Of a stretch of DNA of 64,000 nucleotides, positions 1-7,546 are shown in pieces (positions within the stretch are counted from its first letter, which is position 1; each line of letters starts with the position of its first letter). The translations under genes were made by a program, and so were the position numbers. The DNA comes from Limivivens faecihominis. GTDB taxonomy: Bacteria > Bacillota > Clostridia > Lachnospirales > Lachnospiraceae. The notes under the pieces are model-generated. The model worked only from the letters and a program-made list of their open reading frames with translations. It had not been told where the DNA came from and searched no databases. The DNA lies in assembly GCF_020686945.1 (NCBI RefSeq), contig NZ_JAJEPR010000001.1, positions 62,001 through 126,000 on the forward strand, given 5' to 3'.

Positions 1-1
1 G

Positions 2-304
2 CCCGGCGGCTATGTGCTGGATCAGCAGGGCTACGATATCCATAAAGTGGATACAGCCTGCAAACACACCCTCGGGGAGACAGCGAAGACGGGAGACACC
101 TCCGGGTATGTCTTTGTGGTCATCGATTCCGACAGCATCATGCACGACGATGCCCGGCTGGTAAACGGCAAAGTCGTGGATGCCAACGGAAACGAGATCC
201 CCGGCTGTTACGAGCGTGAGGATGGCCGGGTGGCAGATGCCCTGGGAAACATCATCAATCCCCAGGAAGGCCAGCTGGTAAAAGAAGAAAGCTTTAAAAA
301 ATAG
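2..304 (+). CDS. 3' part of an unidentified protein gene (5' end outside window)
   Basis: The frame is open from the first bases of the window to a TAG at 302-304, so this is the last 100 or so residues of a longer protein. The visible part is hydrophilic and acidic, with two similar short segments (VDANGNEIPG and ADALGNIINP) that suggest a small beta-hairpin repeat. I see no membrane segment or catalytic motif and do not recognise the family. The stop codon directly abuts an inverted-repeat element. Confidence 0.6.
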   Translation, partial: PGGYVLDQQGYDIHKVDTACKHTLGETAKTGDTSGYVFVVIDSDSIMHDDARLVNGKVVDANGNEIPGCYEREDGRVADALGNIINPQEGQLVKEESFKK

Positions 305-448
305 TAACGATTCAGAGCCGCACTTCGATTCCGCTACGCTTCATCTCGTTGTGGCTTCTCGCCAAATAGCTTTCCAGTCAAAAGTGTTCGTTCATGCAAG
401 CATGACTCACACTTTTTGTTGAAAACCTGCTTGGCTCTGAATAGTTAC
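304..448. repeat. Inverted-repeat element A (MITE/REP-like)
   Basis: A 145-bp non-coding unit is bounded by GTAACGATTCAGAGCC (304-319) and its near-perfect reverse complement GGCTCTGAATAGTTAC (433-448, one mismatch in 16). It contains an internal hairpin with CATGC/GCATG arms. A second unit with the same terminal core and a similar plan lies at 63280-63419, so this is probably one copy of a dispersed repeat. It holds no ORF. No convincing target-site duplication is visible. Confidence 0.6.
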
Positions 449-454
449 AAAAAA

Positions 455-498
455 ACTGCCGCTTCGGAAAGTAAGATTTCCGGGCGGCAGTCTCTTTT
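455..498. terminator. Bidirectional intrinsic terminator
   Basis: A hairpin with arms at 455-470 and 477-491 is flanked by A-rich sequence on the left and TCTCTTTTT on the right. It can end transcription from the partial gene on the + strand and from the ABC exporter operon on the - strand. Confidence 0.75.
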
Positions 499-2285
499 TA
501 TGCGGTTTTGTGTACTTCTTCCAGCTGGGCGGTGTAGAGCTTGTAGTAGTAACCTTTTTTCGCCATAAGTTCTTCATGGCTTCCGGTCTCCATGATGCCG
601 CCGTCATCAATGTACATGATCCGGTCGCAGCCGCGGATCGTGGAGAGACGGTGGGCGATGATGAAGGAGGTTCGTCCCTGAAGCATGGCGTTGAGGCCGG
701 TCTGCAGGGCTTTTTCCGTCTGGACGTCGATGCTGGAGGTGGCCTCGTCGAGGATCAGGATGGAGGGATCGGAGAGCAGGGTTCTCGCAAAGGAGATGAG
801 CTGTTTCTGGCCCTGACTCAGCATAGAGCCGCGTTCCCGGACTTCCGTATCGTACCCCTCGGGCATCCGGCTGATGAAGTCGTCGGCGCAGACGATTCTG
901 CTGGCTTTGCGGATCTCATCCTCGGAGGCAGTCAGTTTTCCGTAACGGATGTTGTCGCCGATGGTTCCGGAGAAAATGAAACTGTCCTGCATCATGATTC
1001 CCATCTGGGAACGGAGAGAGTGGATCGTCACCTCGGAGATATCCTGGCCATCGATCAGCACCCGGCCGCTGTCCACGTTGTAGAAGCGGGAGATCAGGTT
1101 GACGATGGTACTTTTTCCGGCGCCGGTGGGGCCGACCAGGGCCACGCTCTCGCCGGGTTTCACCGTGAAGGAGACATCTTTTAAGATCTTTTTCGTCTCG
1201 TCGTAGGAGAAGGCCACATGGTCGAAGGTGACTTCGCCGCGGATCGTGGGCATCTCTTTCGCATTTTCCTTGTCGGAAACCGTCACCGGCTCGTCCATGG
1301 TTTCAAAGATACGCTCCAGATAGGCGATGTTGTTGATGAAGTTGTTGAAAATGTTTCCCAGGTTCATGATGGGCTGCCAGAAGAAAGAAGCGTAGCTGGA
1401 GATCGCCACGATGGTTCCGAGGGATTTGTTTCCCTCTCCGAAAATCACGAGGCCGAAGAGGAAAATCGCGGCCCGGACGCAGACGGAGATCGCGTCGATG
1501 CCCGGCCACACCAGGTTGGAGTAGCGGACAGCCGTGTTCCAGGTCCGGCGGCAGTCCTGGGAAAGATCCTGGAAAATCTGGGCATTTTCGTCCTCACGGG
1601 CGAAAATCTGGGTGATTCTGGCGCCGACAATGTTCTCCTGAAGATAAGCGTTCAGGTTGGAGTTCTTGTTGGAAACAGCCTGCCAGGCTTTTCGCTGTTT
1701 GTTTTTGATCCAGATCATGAAAACTGTGAGAATCGGCACGCCGCAGAGAACGACGAGGGCCAGCTGCACATCCACCAGGAACATGAAAATCACGATGAAA
1801 AGCAGATTGAAAGATTCCAGCACGATGTTGATCAGTCCGTTGGAGAGCATATCCGAGACGGAGTTTACATAGTTGACCACGCGGATCAGGATTTTGCCGT
1901 GGGGGCGGTCATCGTAATACTGGAAGGGCAGCTTCTGAAGGTGCTCGAACAGGTCTTTCCGGATATCATAAATGATATTCTGGCTCACCTCTACCATGAT
2001 CTTGCTACGGATCGTTACGAAGATTATGCTGCCCGTATAGAGGGCCAGCAGGGCGATTACCAGAGAAAAAAGCAGTCGGAAATTTTTGTCCGGAATGGCC
2101 ACGTCCAGGGCGTGCTGGGTGATCATCGGGGCTATGTAGCCGAAGGCTCCGCCAAGGCTGCTTAAGAGAATGGCGATAATCATCCGTTTCTGATATTTCT
2201 TAATATAGGAAGAAGCTCTGAGAAGATGACGTATGTCAAATGGTTCTTCGAGAATTTCATCCTGCTTGTAAGTATTTTTTGCCAT
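498..2285 (-). CDS. ABC exporter half-transporter, catalytically canonical subunit
   Basis: This 595-aa protein has an N-terminal six-helix exporter-type membrane domain (about residues 30-310) and a C-terminal ATPase domain. The ATPase has Walker A GPTGAGKST, signature LSQGQ and Walker B LILDEATSSID with the catalytic Glu present. It lies 14 bp downstream of a second half-transporter, so the two probably form a heterodimer in the cytoplasmic membrane, as in BmrCD/TM287-288 type exporters (family knowledge). The substrate cannot be read from sequence; drugs or peptides are typical. The start is supported by GGAGGTGG eight bases upstream. The divergent AraC gene is the likely regulator. Confidence 0.9.
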   Translation of the reverse strand: MAKNTYKQDEILEEPFDIRHLLRASSYIKKYQKRMIIAILLSSLGGAFGYIAPMITQHALDVAIPDKNFRLLFSLVIALLALYTGSIIFVTIRSKIMVEVSQNIIYDIRKDLFEHLQKLPFQYYDDRPHGKILIRVVNYVNSVSDMLSNGLINIVLESFNLLFIVIFMFLVDVQLALVVLCGVPILTVFMIWIKNKQRKAWQAVSNKNSNLNAYLQENIVGARITQIFAREDENAQIFQDLSQDCRRTWNTAVRYSNLVWPGIDAISVCVRAAIFLFGLVIFGEGNKSLGTIVAISSYASFFWQPIMNLGNIFNNFINNIAYLERIFETMDEPVTVSDKENAKEMPTIRGEVTFDHVAFSYDETKKILKDVSFTVKPGESVALVGPTGAGKSTIVNLISRFYNVDSGRVLIDGQDISEVTIHSLRSQMGIMMQDSFIFSGTIGDNIRYGKLTASEDEIRKASRIVCADDFISRMPEGYDTEVRERGSMLSQGQKQLISFARTLLSDPSILILDEATSSIDVQTEKALQTGLNAMLQGRTSFIIAHRLSTIRGCDRIMYIDDGGIMETGSHEELMAKKGYYYKLYTAQLEEVHKTA

Positions 2286-2299
2286 ATTTTTCCACCTCC

Positions 2300-4087
2300 T
2301 TAAAGCTCATCCAGGCCGGTCTGCAGTTTGACCAGCTCGTAATAGTAGCCTTTTTTCGCGAGCAGCTCCTCGTGGGTGCCGCTTTCCTCGATGTAGCCGT
2401 CCCGAAGCACGACGATCCGGTCGGCATCTCTGGTTGTGGAGATTCGCTGGGCGATAATCACCTTCGTGCAGGGGAAATCCAGCTCCTTAAGGGAGTGCTG
2501 GATCTGCTTTTCAGTCTCCATGTCCACGGCGGAGGTCGTGTCGTCCAGAATCAGGATGGAGGGGCGGATCGCCAGGGCCCGGGCCAGGGAAATTCGCTGT
2601 TTCTGGCCGCCCGAGAGGCCGACTCCGCGCTCGCCCACGATGGTATCGTAGCCTTCCGGCATCTTGGCAATGAAATCCGAGGCGGAAGAGTAGCGGGCAA
2701 ATTTTACCACGTCATTTATCTTGATGGAACCGTCGCCGTAGGCGATGTTACCCTCGATGGTGTCGGAATAGAGGAGCACATCCTGGGTGGCGAGGCCAAT
2801 GTGGCGGCGCAGATCGTGGAGCCTTAAATTTTCCACGGGAGTGCCGTCAATGAGGACTTTTCCTTCTGTGGGCTCATAGAAGCGGGGAATCAGATTGATA
2901 AGGGATGTTTTTCCGCAGCCCGTTTCACCCATGATGGCTACCGTCTCACCGGGATTTACAGTAAAGGAAATGTTATGGAGCACCGGCAGGTCGCCGTCCT
3001 CGTACTGGAAGGAAACGTTTTTGAACTCGATTTTTCCGTCGAAGCGGTCCGGATGTTCTTTGGCATCCTCATGATCCTTGATTTTCGGCTCGGAATAGTA
3101 AAGCTCCATAACCTTTCTGGATGCGGCGGAGAAACGCTGAAACTCGTTCATGATATTTCCCATCTGACGCATCGGGTTGGCGATGGCCCAGATCAGGCCG
3201 GAGAAAGCCACATATTCGCCCATTGTGAGCTGGCCTTTGATGAGGAAAACGCCGCCCACACCCAGCATGACGAGGGGCATCAGGTTGGCGATGGTCTCCA
3301 CATAGGGGAAAAATTTCAGCCAGACCATAGCGGTAGCCTTGTTTGTCTCGCAGAAATCCCGGTTGGCTTTGTCGAATTTTTCAATCTCATAATCTTCCCG
3401 GGCGAAAGCCTTCACCACGCGGTTTCCGGAGATGTTCTCCTGGGCGCAGGTGTTCATCTGGGAAAGTTTTTCACGGAGCAGTGCGTGCATGGGTGCCACC
3501 TTATTCCGGAACAGGTAGATGATCCAGAAAACGAAGGGGGCAATCACCAGCAGGCAGAGGGCCATTTTCCAGTTGGTATAGAGGAAAAAGATGGCAGCCG
3601 CCGCGAAGAGGGAGAAGGACTCGATGACCATGCGGATGATCCAGGCCACCATATGGCGGATCGCATCCAGGTCTCCCGTGAGTCTCGTCATGAGATCGCC
3701 GGTGCGGTAGGTGCTGTAAAAGGTCATATCCTGGCGCTGAATTTTGTCATAGAGGTAGTTCCGGACCCGGTAAAGGACGGTCTGGGACACATGCTCGTAG
3801 ATCATGCAGACGCCGTAGACGATGACACAGCGAAGGAGCGTGAAGAGCACCATCGCAAGGATGAGCTGGTAAAAAAGATCCCGGTGGGTGCTTAAGTTTT
3901 CCCGGGCGTTTTCCCCGGTGAGGAAAAGATCGACGATCTTTCCGGAAAAGTACGGCACGGTCAGCTGTAAAATGTTGTAGACCACGGTGCCGGCCATTCC
4001 CACAAAGTAAATTCCGCGGCAGCCCTTCATATTTTCCCAGAGCCACTGGAGTTTTGTTTTCGGGAATGGATTTGTCTCTTGTTTCAT
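2300..4087 (-). CDS. ABC exporter half-transporter, degenerate-site subunit
   Basis: This 595-aa protein has the same plan as its neighbour: a membrane domain followed by an ATPase domain with Walker A GETGCGKTS and signature LSGGQ. Its Walker B reads LILDDTTSAVD, so the catalytic Glu is replaced by Asp. That is the usual mark of the degenerate half of a heterodimeric exporter. I chose the ATG at 4087 because GGGGAGG precedes it; an in-frame upstream ATG at 4141 has no ribosome binding site. It is the first gene of a two-gene operon divergent from an AraC-type regulator 139 bp away. Confidence 0.9.
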   Translation of the reverse strand: MKQETNPFPKTKLQWLWENMKGCRGIYFVGMAGTVVYNILQLTVPYFSGKIVDLFLTGENARENLSTHRDLFYQLILAMVLFTLLRCVIVYGVCMIYEHVSQTVLYRVRNYLYDKIQRQDMTFYSTYRTGDLMTRLTGDLDAIRHMVAWIIRMVIESFSLFAAAAIFFLYTNWKMALCLLVIAPFVFWIIYLFRNKVAPMHALLREKLSQMNTCAQENISGNRVVKAFAREDYEIEKFDKANRDFCETNKATAMVWLKFFPYVETIANLMPLVMLGVGGVFLIKGQLTMGEYVAFSGLIWAIANPMRQMGNIMNEFQRFSAASRKVMELYYSEPKIKDHEDAKEHPDRFDGKIEFKNVSFQYEDGDLPVLHNISFTVNPGETVAIMGETGCGKTSLINLIPRFYEPTEGKVLIDGTPVENLRLHDLRRHIGLATQDVLLYSDTIEGNIAYGDGSIKINDVVKFARYSSASDFIAKMPEGYDTIVGERGVGLSGGQKQRISLARALAIRPSILILDDTTSAVDMETEKQIQHSLKELDFPCTKVIIAQRISTTRDADRIVVLRDGYIEESGTHEELLAKKGYYYELVKLQTGLDEL

Positions 4088-4155
4088 AACGCATGCCTCC
4101 CCAATAGGTATTTTTAATTTTTGGTCATTGTATCGTATCAATTTTTTTGCGGATG

Positions 4156-4164
4156 TGATATAAT
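4156..4164 (+). promoter_or_regulatory. Extended -10 promoter of the AraC-type gene
   Basis: TGATATAAT is an extended -10 element (TGN plus TATAAT at 4159-4164), about 60 bp upstream of the chosen start. The -35 match is weak, as is common for extended -10 promoters. The same intergenic region must also hold the leftward exporter promoter. Confidence 0.5.
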
Positions 4165-4226
4165 CCGATTATCGAAAAATGGAATATTTCTATTCTCTTG
4201 AGCGTATAAAGGAGGACTTATCTCCA

Positions 4227-5144
4227 ATGAAAAATCTGTTTGAGTACAGCGACATCCTGCACTCCCCCATTGAAGCATTCACCTGTGCCACAGAAAACTT
4301 TCATCTTCCCGTAGAAGCCCACTGGCACTATTTTATGGAGGTCATTTATCTGCAGGAAGGGTCCGTTCTTGTGACCTGCAACGATGCCTGCAAACGGGTG
4401 GAGGCCGGAAGCGTCATGTTCTTCCCACCCCAGGCTGTGCATGCCATCTACGCCGACGGCGGAAAAAGGTTCCGCTATTTCTGTATCAAGTTCAACATGA
4501 ACCGGATTCGGCTGACGGGAAGCTACCTGCCGGATCTGAATCTTGCTTTTCGGAGAGTCGGTGCGCTGCCCTGTCCGCCGATCCTTTTTACGCCGAAAGA
4601 CCTGCCGGGGGTGGACCTTGGCGGTTTTTTCGAGGATGTGGAGCGGGAATACCGGGAGAAGCAGTACGGTTATGATGCCAGCATTTACTCCTCCTTTGCT
4701 TCTCTGATGCTGAGGATCTTAAGGATTTGGCACTGCCAGGGAATTTCGCTGGATCTGGAGGCTTCCTCCGAGACCGAGGAGAACCGGATTCAGGATATCT
4801 TGGTCTATATCGACCGCCATTCACAGGAGAATATCAATATAGAAGAATTGGCTCACCACTACAACATGAGCTATTCCTATTTTGCCAAAATGTTCCTGAA
4901 ATACTATGGCCAGAGCTGCAAGCAGTATATCGAGTTCATCCGGCTGAACAAGGTGGAAAATTTCCTGCTTTTCACCGATTACGACCTGAACTATATCGCC
5001 GCCGAGACTGGTTTCGCGGACTGCAGCCATCTGATCCGGACCTTTAAGAAACATTATCAGATCACGCCAAAGCAGTTCCGCCTCCGAAGCCGTACGATTG
5101 GAAACGGCCTTGTGCCAGAGGAGACGAGAGCTGCGGGAAACTAA
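4227..5144 (+). CDS. AraC-family transcriptional regulator
   Basis: This is a 305-aa protein. The N-terminal half is a cupin-like sensor domain with His-rich motifs (HWHYFMEV, then PPQAVHAI). The C-terminal 100 residues carry two helix-turn-helix units typical of AraC (NIEELAHHYNMSYSYF, then YIAAETGFADCSHLIRTFKK). Start ATG 4227 follows GGAGG at 4211-4215; an in-frame ATG at 4179 lacks a ribosome binding site. Divergence from the ABC exporter operon suggests it controls that operon in response to a small ligand (inference). Confidence 0.88.
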   Translation: MKNLFEYSDILHSPIEAFTCATENFHLPVEAHWHYFMEVIYLQEGSVLVTCNDACKRVEAGSVMFFPPQAVHAIYADGGKRFRYFCIKFNMNRIRLTGSYLPDLNLAFRRVGALPCPPILFTPKDLPGVDLGGFFEDVEREYREKQYGYDASIYSSFASLMLRILRIWHCQGISLDLEASSETEENRIQDILVYIDRHSQENINIEELAHHYNMSYSYFAKMFLKYYGQSCKQYIEFIRLNKVENFLLFTDYDLNYIAAETGFADCSHLIRTFKKHYQITPKQFRLRSRTIGNGLVPEETRAAGN

Positions 5145-5255
5145 TCAGGACCACCAGCACTCCGGCAAACGGAAATGCCTACGCCCTTGCTGTGGAAGAA
5201 CCTCTGGCACCTGGGAAGAGCGCTGTCTTTTTCCTTTCTTTTCGAAAAAAAGTGC

Positions 5256-5284
5256 TTGCCATAAAATCCTTTCTGTGTTATAGT
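5256..5284 (+). promoter_or_regulatory. Promoter of the rpsF-ssb-rpsR operon
   Basis: TTGCCA at 5256-5261 and TATAGT at 5279-5284 are separated by exactly 17 bp, close to the vegetative sigma factor consensus. The element lies 78 bp upstream of rpsF, leaving a short leader. Confidence 0.75.
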
Positions 5285-5361
5285 TAAAAACTGTGATATA
5301 TTATTTTCCTTGTTCCCTGCATGGGTCAGGGGGCCAGAGACCATAAGGAGGTGCGAAGAGC

Positions 5362-5649
5362 ATGAACAAATACGAATTAGCACTGGTTCTGAACGCAAAG
5401 GTTGAAGACGACGTTAGAACAGCTACTCTCGAGAAAGTGAAAGGACTGGTTGAGCGTTTCAACGGTACCATCACCAACGTGGACGAGTGGGGCAAGAAGA
5501 AACTTGCTTACGAGATCCAGAAAATGAGAGAGGGCTACTACTACTTCATCCAGTTTGATGCTGATGCTGCATGCCCGGCAGAAGTGGAGAAACGTGTACG
5601 CATCATGGATAACGTTCTCAGATACCTGATCGTCAGACCTGAAGCATAA
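5362..5649 (+). CDS. rpsF: 30S ribosomal protein S6
   Basis: A 95-aa protein matching bacterial S6: it starts MNKYELALVLNAKV and has the WGKKKLAYEIQKMREGYY segment that packs against S18 and 16S rRNA. The ribosome binding site AAGGAGG is well placed. It is followed by ssb and rpsR, the standard order in Firmicutes. Confidence 0.97.
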   Translation: MNKYELALVLNAKVEDDVRTATLEKVKGLVERFNGTITNVDEWGKKKLAYEIQKMREGYYYFIQFDADAACPAEVEKRVRIMDNVLRYLIVRPEA

Positions 5650-5677
5650 ATCAATCTGACTGAGAGAAGGAGATTCC

Positions 5678-6160
5678 ATGAATAAAGTTATTTTAATGGG
5701 GCGCTTGACAAGAAATCCTGAAGTTCGTTATTCCGCAGGGGACAGTTCCATGGCCATCGCCAGATACACCCTTGCTGTTGACCGCAGATTCACCAGAAGA
5801 GGTGAGGACAACAACGGAGCCACCGCAGATTTTATCCCCTGTGTGGCTTTCGGACGCAGTGCTGAGTTCGCTGAGAAGTATTTTCATCAGGGAATGAAGG
5901 TGGTAGTCACCGGCCGTATTCAGACCGGCAGCTATGTGAATAAGGACGGACAGAAGGTTTATACGACAGACGTTGTCGTAGAGGACCAGGAGTTTGCGGA
6001 GAGCAAAGCATCATCCATGGCGAATGGCAGTAACGGGGGTTACAGCGATTATCAGCCATCTGCCCCGGCACCGGCAGCAAAGCCTGCACCCAGTGCAGCA
6101 GTCGGTGATGGATTTATGAATATTCCGGACGGCATTGATGAGGAGTTACCGTTCGACTAA
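5678..6160 (+). CDS. ssb: Single-stranded DNA-binding protein (host)
   Basis: A 160-aa SSB. The OB-fold occupies about residues 1-110 and starts MNKVILMGRLTRNPEVRY. A flexible low-complexity Ala/Pro/Ser tail follows, ending in the acidic tip DEELPFD that binds replication and repair partners. It sits between rpsF and rpsR. The prophage encodes a second, shorter SSB at 46942-47376 with the same tip. Confidence 0.96.
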   Translation: MNKVILMGRLTRNPEVRYSAGDSSMAIARYTLAVDRRFTRRGEDNNGATADFIPCVAFGRSAEFAEKYFHQGMKVVVTGRIQTGSYVNKDGQKVYTTDVVVEDQEFAESKASSMANGSNGGYSDYQPSAPAPAAKPAPSAAVGDGFMNIPDGIDEELPFD

Positions 6161-6178
6161 GAAAAGGAGGTTACCACC

Positions 6179-6442
6179 ATGGCTTACAATAAAGCAGAGA
6201 AAAGCGATTCTCCCATGAAGAGAAGAGGCGGACGCAGAAGAAAGAAAGTTTGCGTATTCTGTGGCAAAGAGAACAACGAGATCGATTACAAGGATGTTAA
6301 CAAACTGAAAAGATACGTTTCCGAGAGAGGAAAGATCCTTCCGAGAAGAATTACCGGAAACTGTGCAAAACATCAGAGAGCTCTGACTGTTTCCATTAAG
6401 AGAGCACGTCATCTTGCACTGATGCCCTACGTTCAGGACTAA
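6179..6442 (+). CDS. rpsR: 30S ribosomal protein S18
   Basis: An 87-aa S18 with the conserved CGKENNEIDYKDVNKL segment and the Arg-rich RRITGNCAKHQR region. It binds with S6 to the platform of the 30S subunit. AAAGGAGG precedes the start, and the gene is followed at once by an intrinsic terminator, so it closes the operon. Confidence 0.97.
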   Translation: MAYNKAEKSDSPMKRRGGRRRKKVCVFCGKENNEIDYKDVNKLKRYVSERGKILPRRITGNCAKHQRALTVSIKRARHLALMPYVQD

Positions 6443-6459
6443 TTCATCTATGCATGAGC

Positions 6460-6493
6460 AGCGCACCATCGAAGGATGGTGCGCTTTCGTTTT
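6460..6493 (+). terminator. Terminator of the rpsF-ssb-rpsR operon
   Basis: A perfect 11-bp stem (6460-6470 with 6475-6485) closes a GAAG loop and is followed by TTCGTTTT. Confidence 0.9.
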
Positions 6494-6511
6494 ATACAGG
6501 AGGTGTTTGCT

Positions 6512-7438
6512 ATGACCCATGTCATCCACAAAACCATCAAATCCCGGGCTGACGGCCTGGAGCTCTCCGTGCTGGAAGTCGTTCCGGAAGGAACCTTACG
6601 CGGTATTGTTCAGCTGGTTCACGGCATGAGCGAGAACAAAGAGCGCTACCAGCCCTTTATGGAGTATCTCGCAGCCCAGGGCTTTCTCACCGTGATTCAT
6701 GACCACAGAGGACACGGGGCCAGTGTCCGCCACAAACGGGACTTAGGCTACATGTACGGAGGCGGCGCAGAGGCCCTTCTGGAGGACATTTATCTCATCA
6801 ACGAGACCCTTCACAAAAAATATCCGGAGCTCCCGCTGATCCTTTTCGGCCACAGCATGGGTTCCCTGGCCGTACGGAGCTTTGTGAAAAAGCACGACGA
6901 CTGCGTGGATGCCCTCATCGTCTGCGGTTCTCCCTCCAGAAATCCGGGCCGCCCCATGGGCGAGTTCCTGGCAAAAGCGGCGAAGCTGTTCTTTGGCGGC
7001 CGCCATGTGTGCAGTCTCATCGAGTCCATTTCCTTCGGCCCCTATGTGGCCCGCTTTGCTGATGAGAAAAACAAATTTGCCTGGGTCTGCTCCGACCGGA
7101 AGGTGGTGGAGGCCTATGCGGCTTCTGAACTCTGCGGCTTTACCTTTACTGCGGACGCTTATCTGGCGCTCTTTGAGCTGATGAAACGTACCTACGACAG
7201 GAAAGACTGGCGGGTGACGAAACCGGACCTCCCGATCCTTTTCATCGGAGGCGAGGAGGATCCCTGTATCGGCAGCCGGAAGAAATTCGGGGAGGCCATC
7301 CATACGATGGAGGCAGTCGGCTACCGGAAAGTAAAAGGCCATCTCTACCCCGGCATGCGCCACGAGATCCTCAACGAGACCGGCAAACAGCAGGTTTTCC
7401 GTGAAATCCTCCGGTATTTATCAAAAGAAGGATTTTAA
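6512..7438 (+). CDS. Alpha/beta hydrolase, monoacylglycerol lipase/lysophospholipase type
   Basis: A 308-aa soluble hydrolase. The N-terminal part has VQLVHGMSENKERY (oxyanion region), then HDHRGHGAS, and the nucleophile elbow GHSMGS with the catalytic Ser. The C-terminal part has ILFIGGEEDPCIG (acid residue) and YPGMRHEILNE (catalytic His). This is the arrangement of serine aquaporin-independent Hydrolase_4/lysophospholipase proteins that act on monoglycerides or lysophospholipids; the true substrate is unknown. The start ATG at 6512 follows AGGAGG. The gene begins directly after the rpsR terminator and overlaps nothing. Confidence 0.85.
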   Translation: MTHVIHKTIKSRADGLELSVLEVVPEGTLRGIVQLVHGMSENKERYQPFMEYLAAQGFLTVIHDHRGHGASVRHKRDLGYMYGGGAEALLEDIYLINETLHKKYPELPLILFGHSMGSLAVRSFVKKHDDCVDALIVCGSPSRNPGRPMGEFLAKAAKLFFGGRHVCSLIESISFGPYVARFADEKNKFAWVCSDRKVVEAYAASELCGFTFTADAYLALFELMKRTYDRKDWRVTKPDLPILFIGGEEDPCIGSRKKFGEAIHTMEAVGYRKVKGHLYPGMRHEILNETGKQQVFREILRYLSKEGF

Positions 7439-7546
7439 GCTTCCATAACTCTCAAAAAAATGGTATGATTGGAAAGTAAGCATCCATTAACGTATCAGGC
7501 AGACGCAGGAGGCCTGGCTTTCTGCGACTGTATACAGGAGTTGGAT

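Noticed and set aside
510..2165. Long open frames antisense to the ABC exporter genes (also 2975-3895)
   Set aside because: They result from the G+C-rich codon use of the real genes, have unlikely compositions rich in His and Asp, and lack ribosome binding sites.
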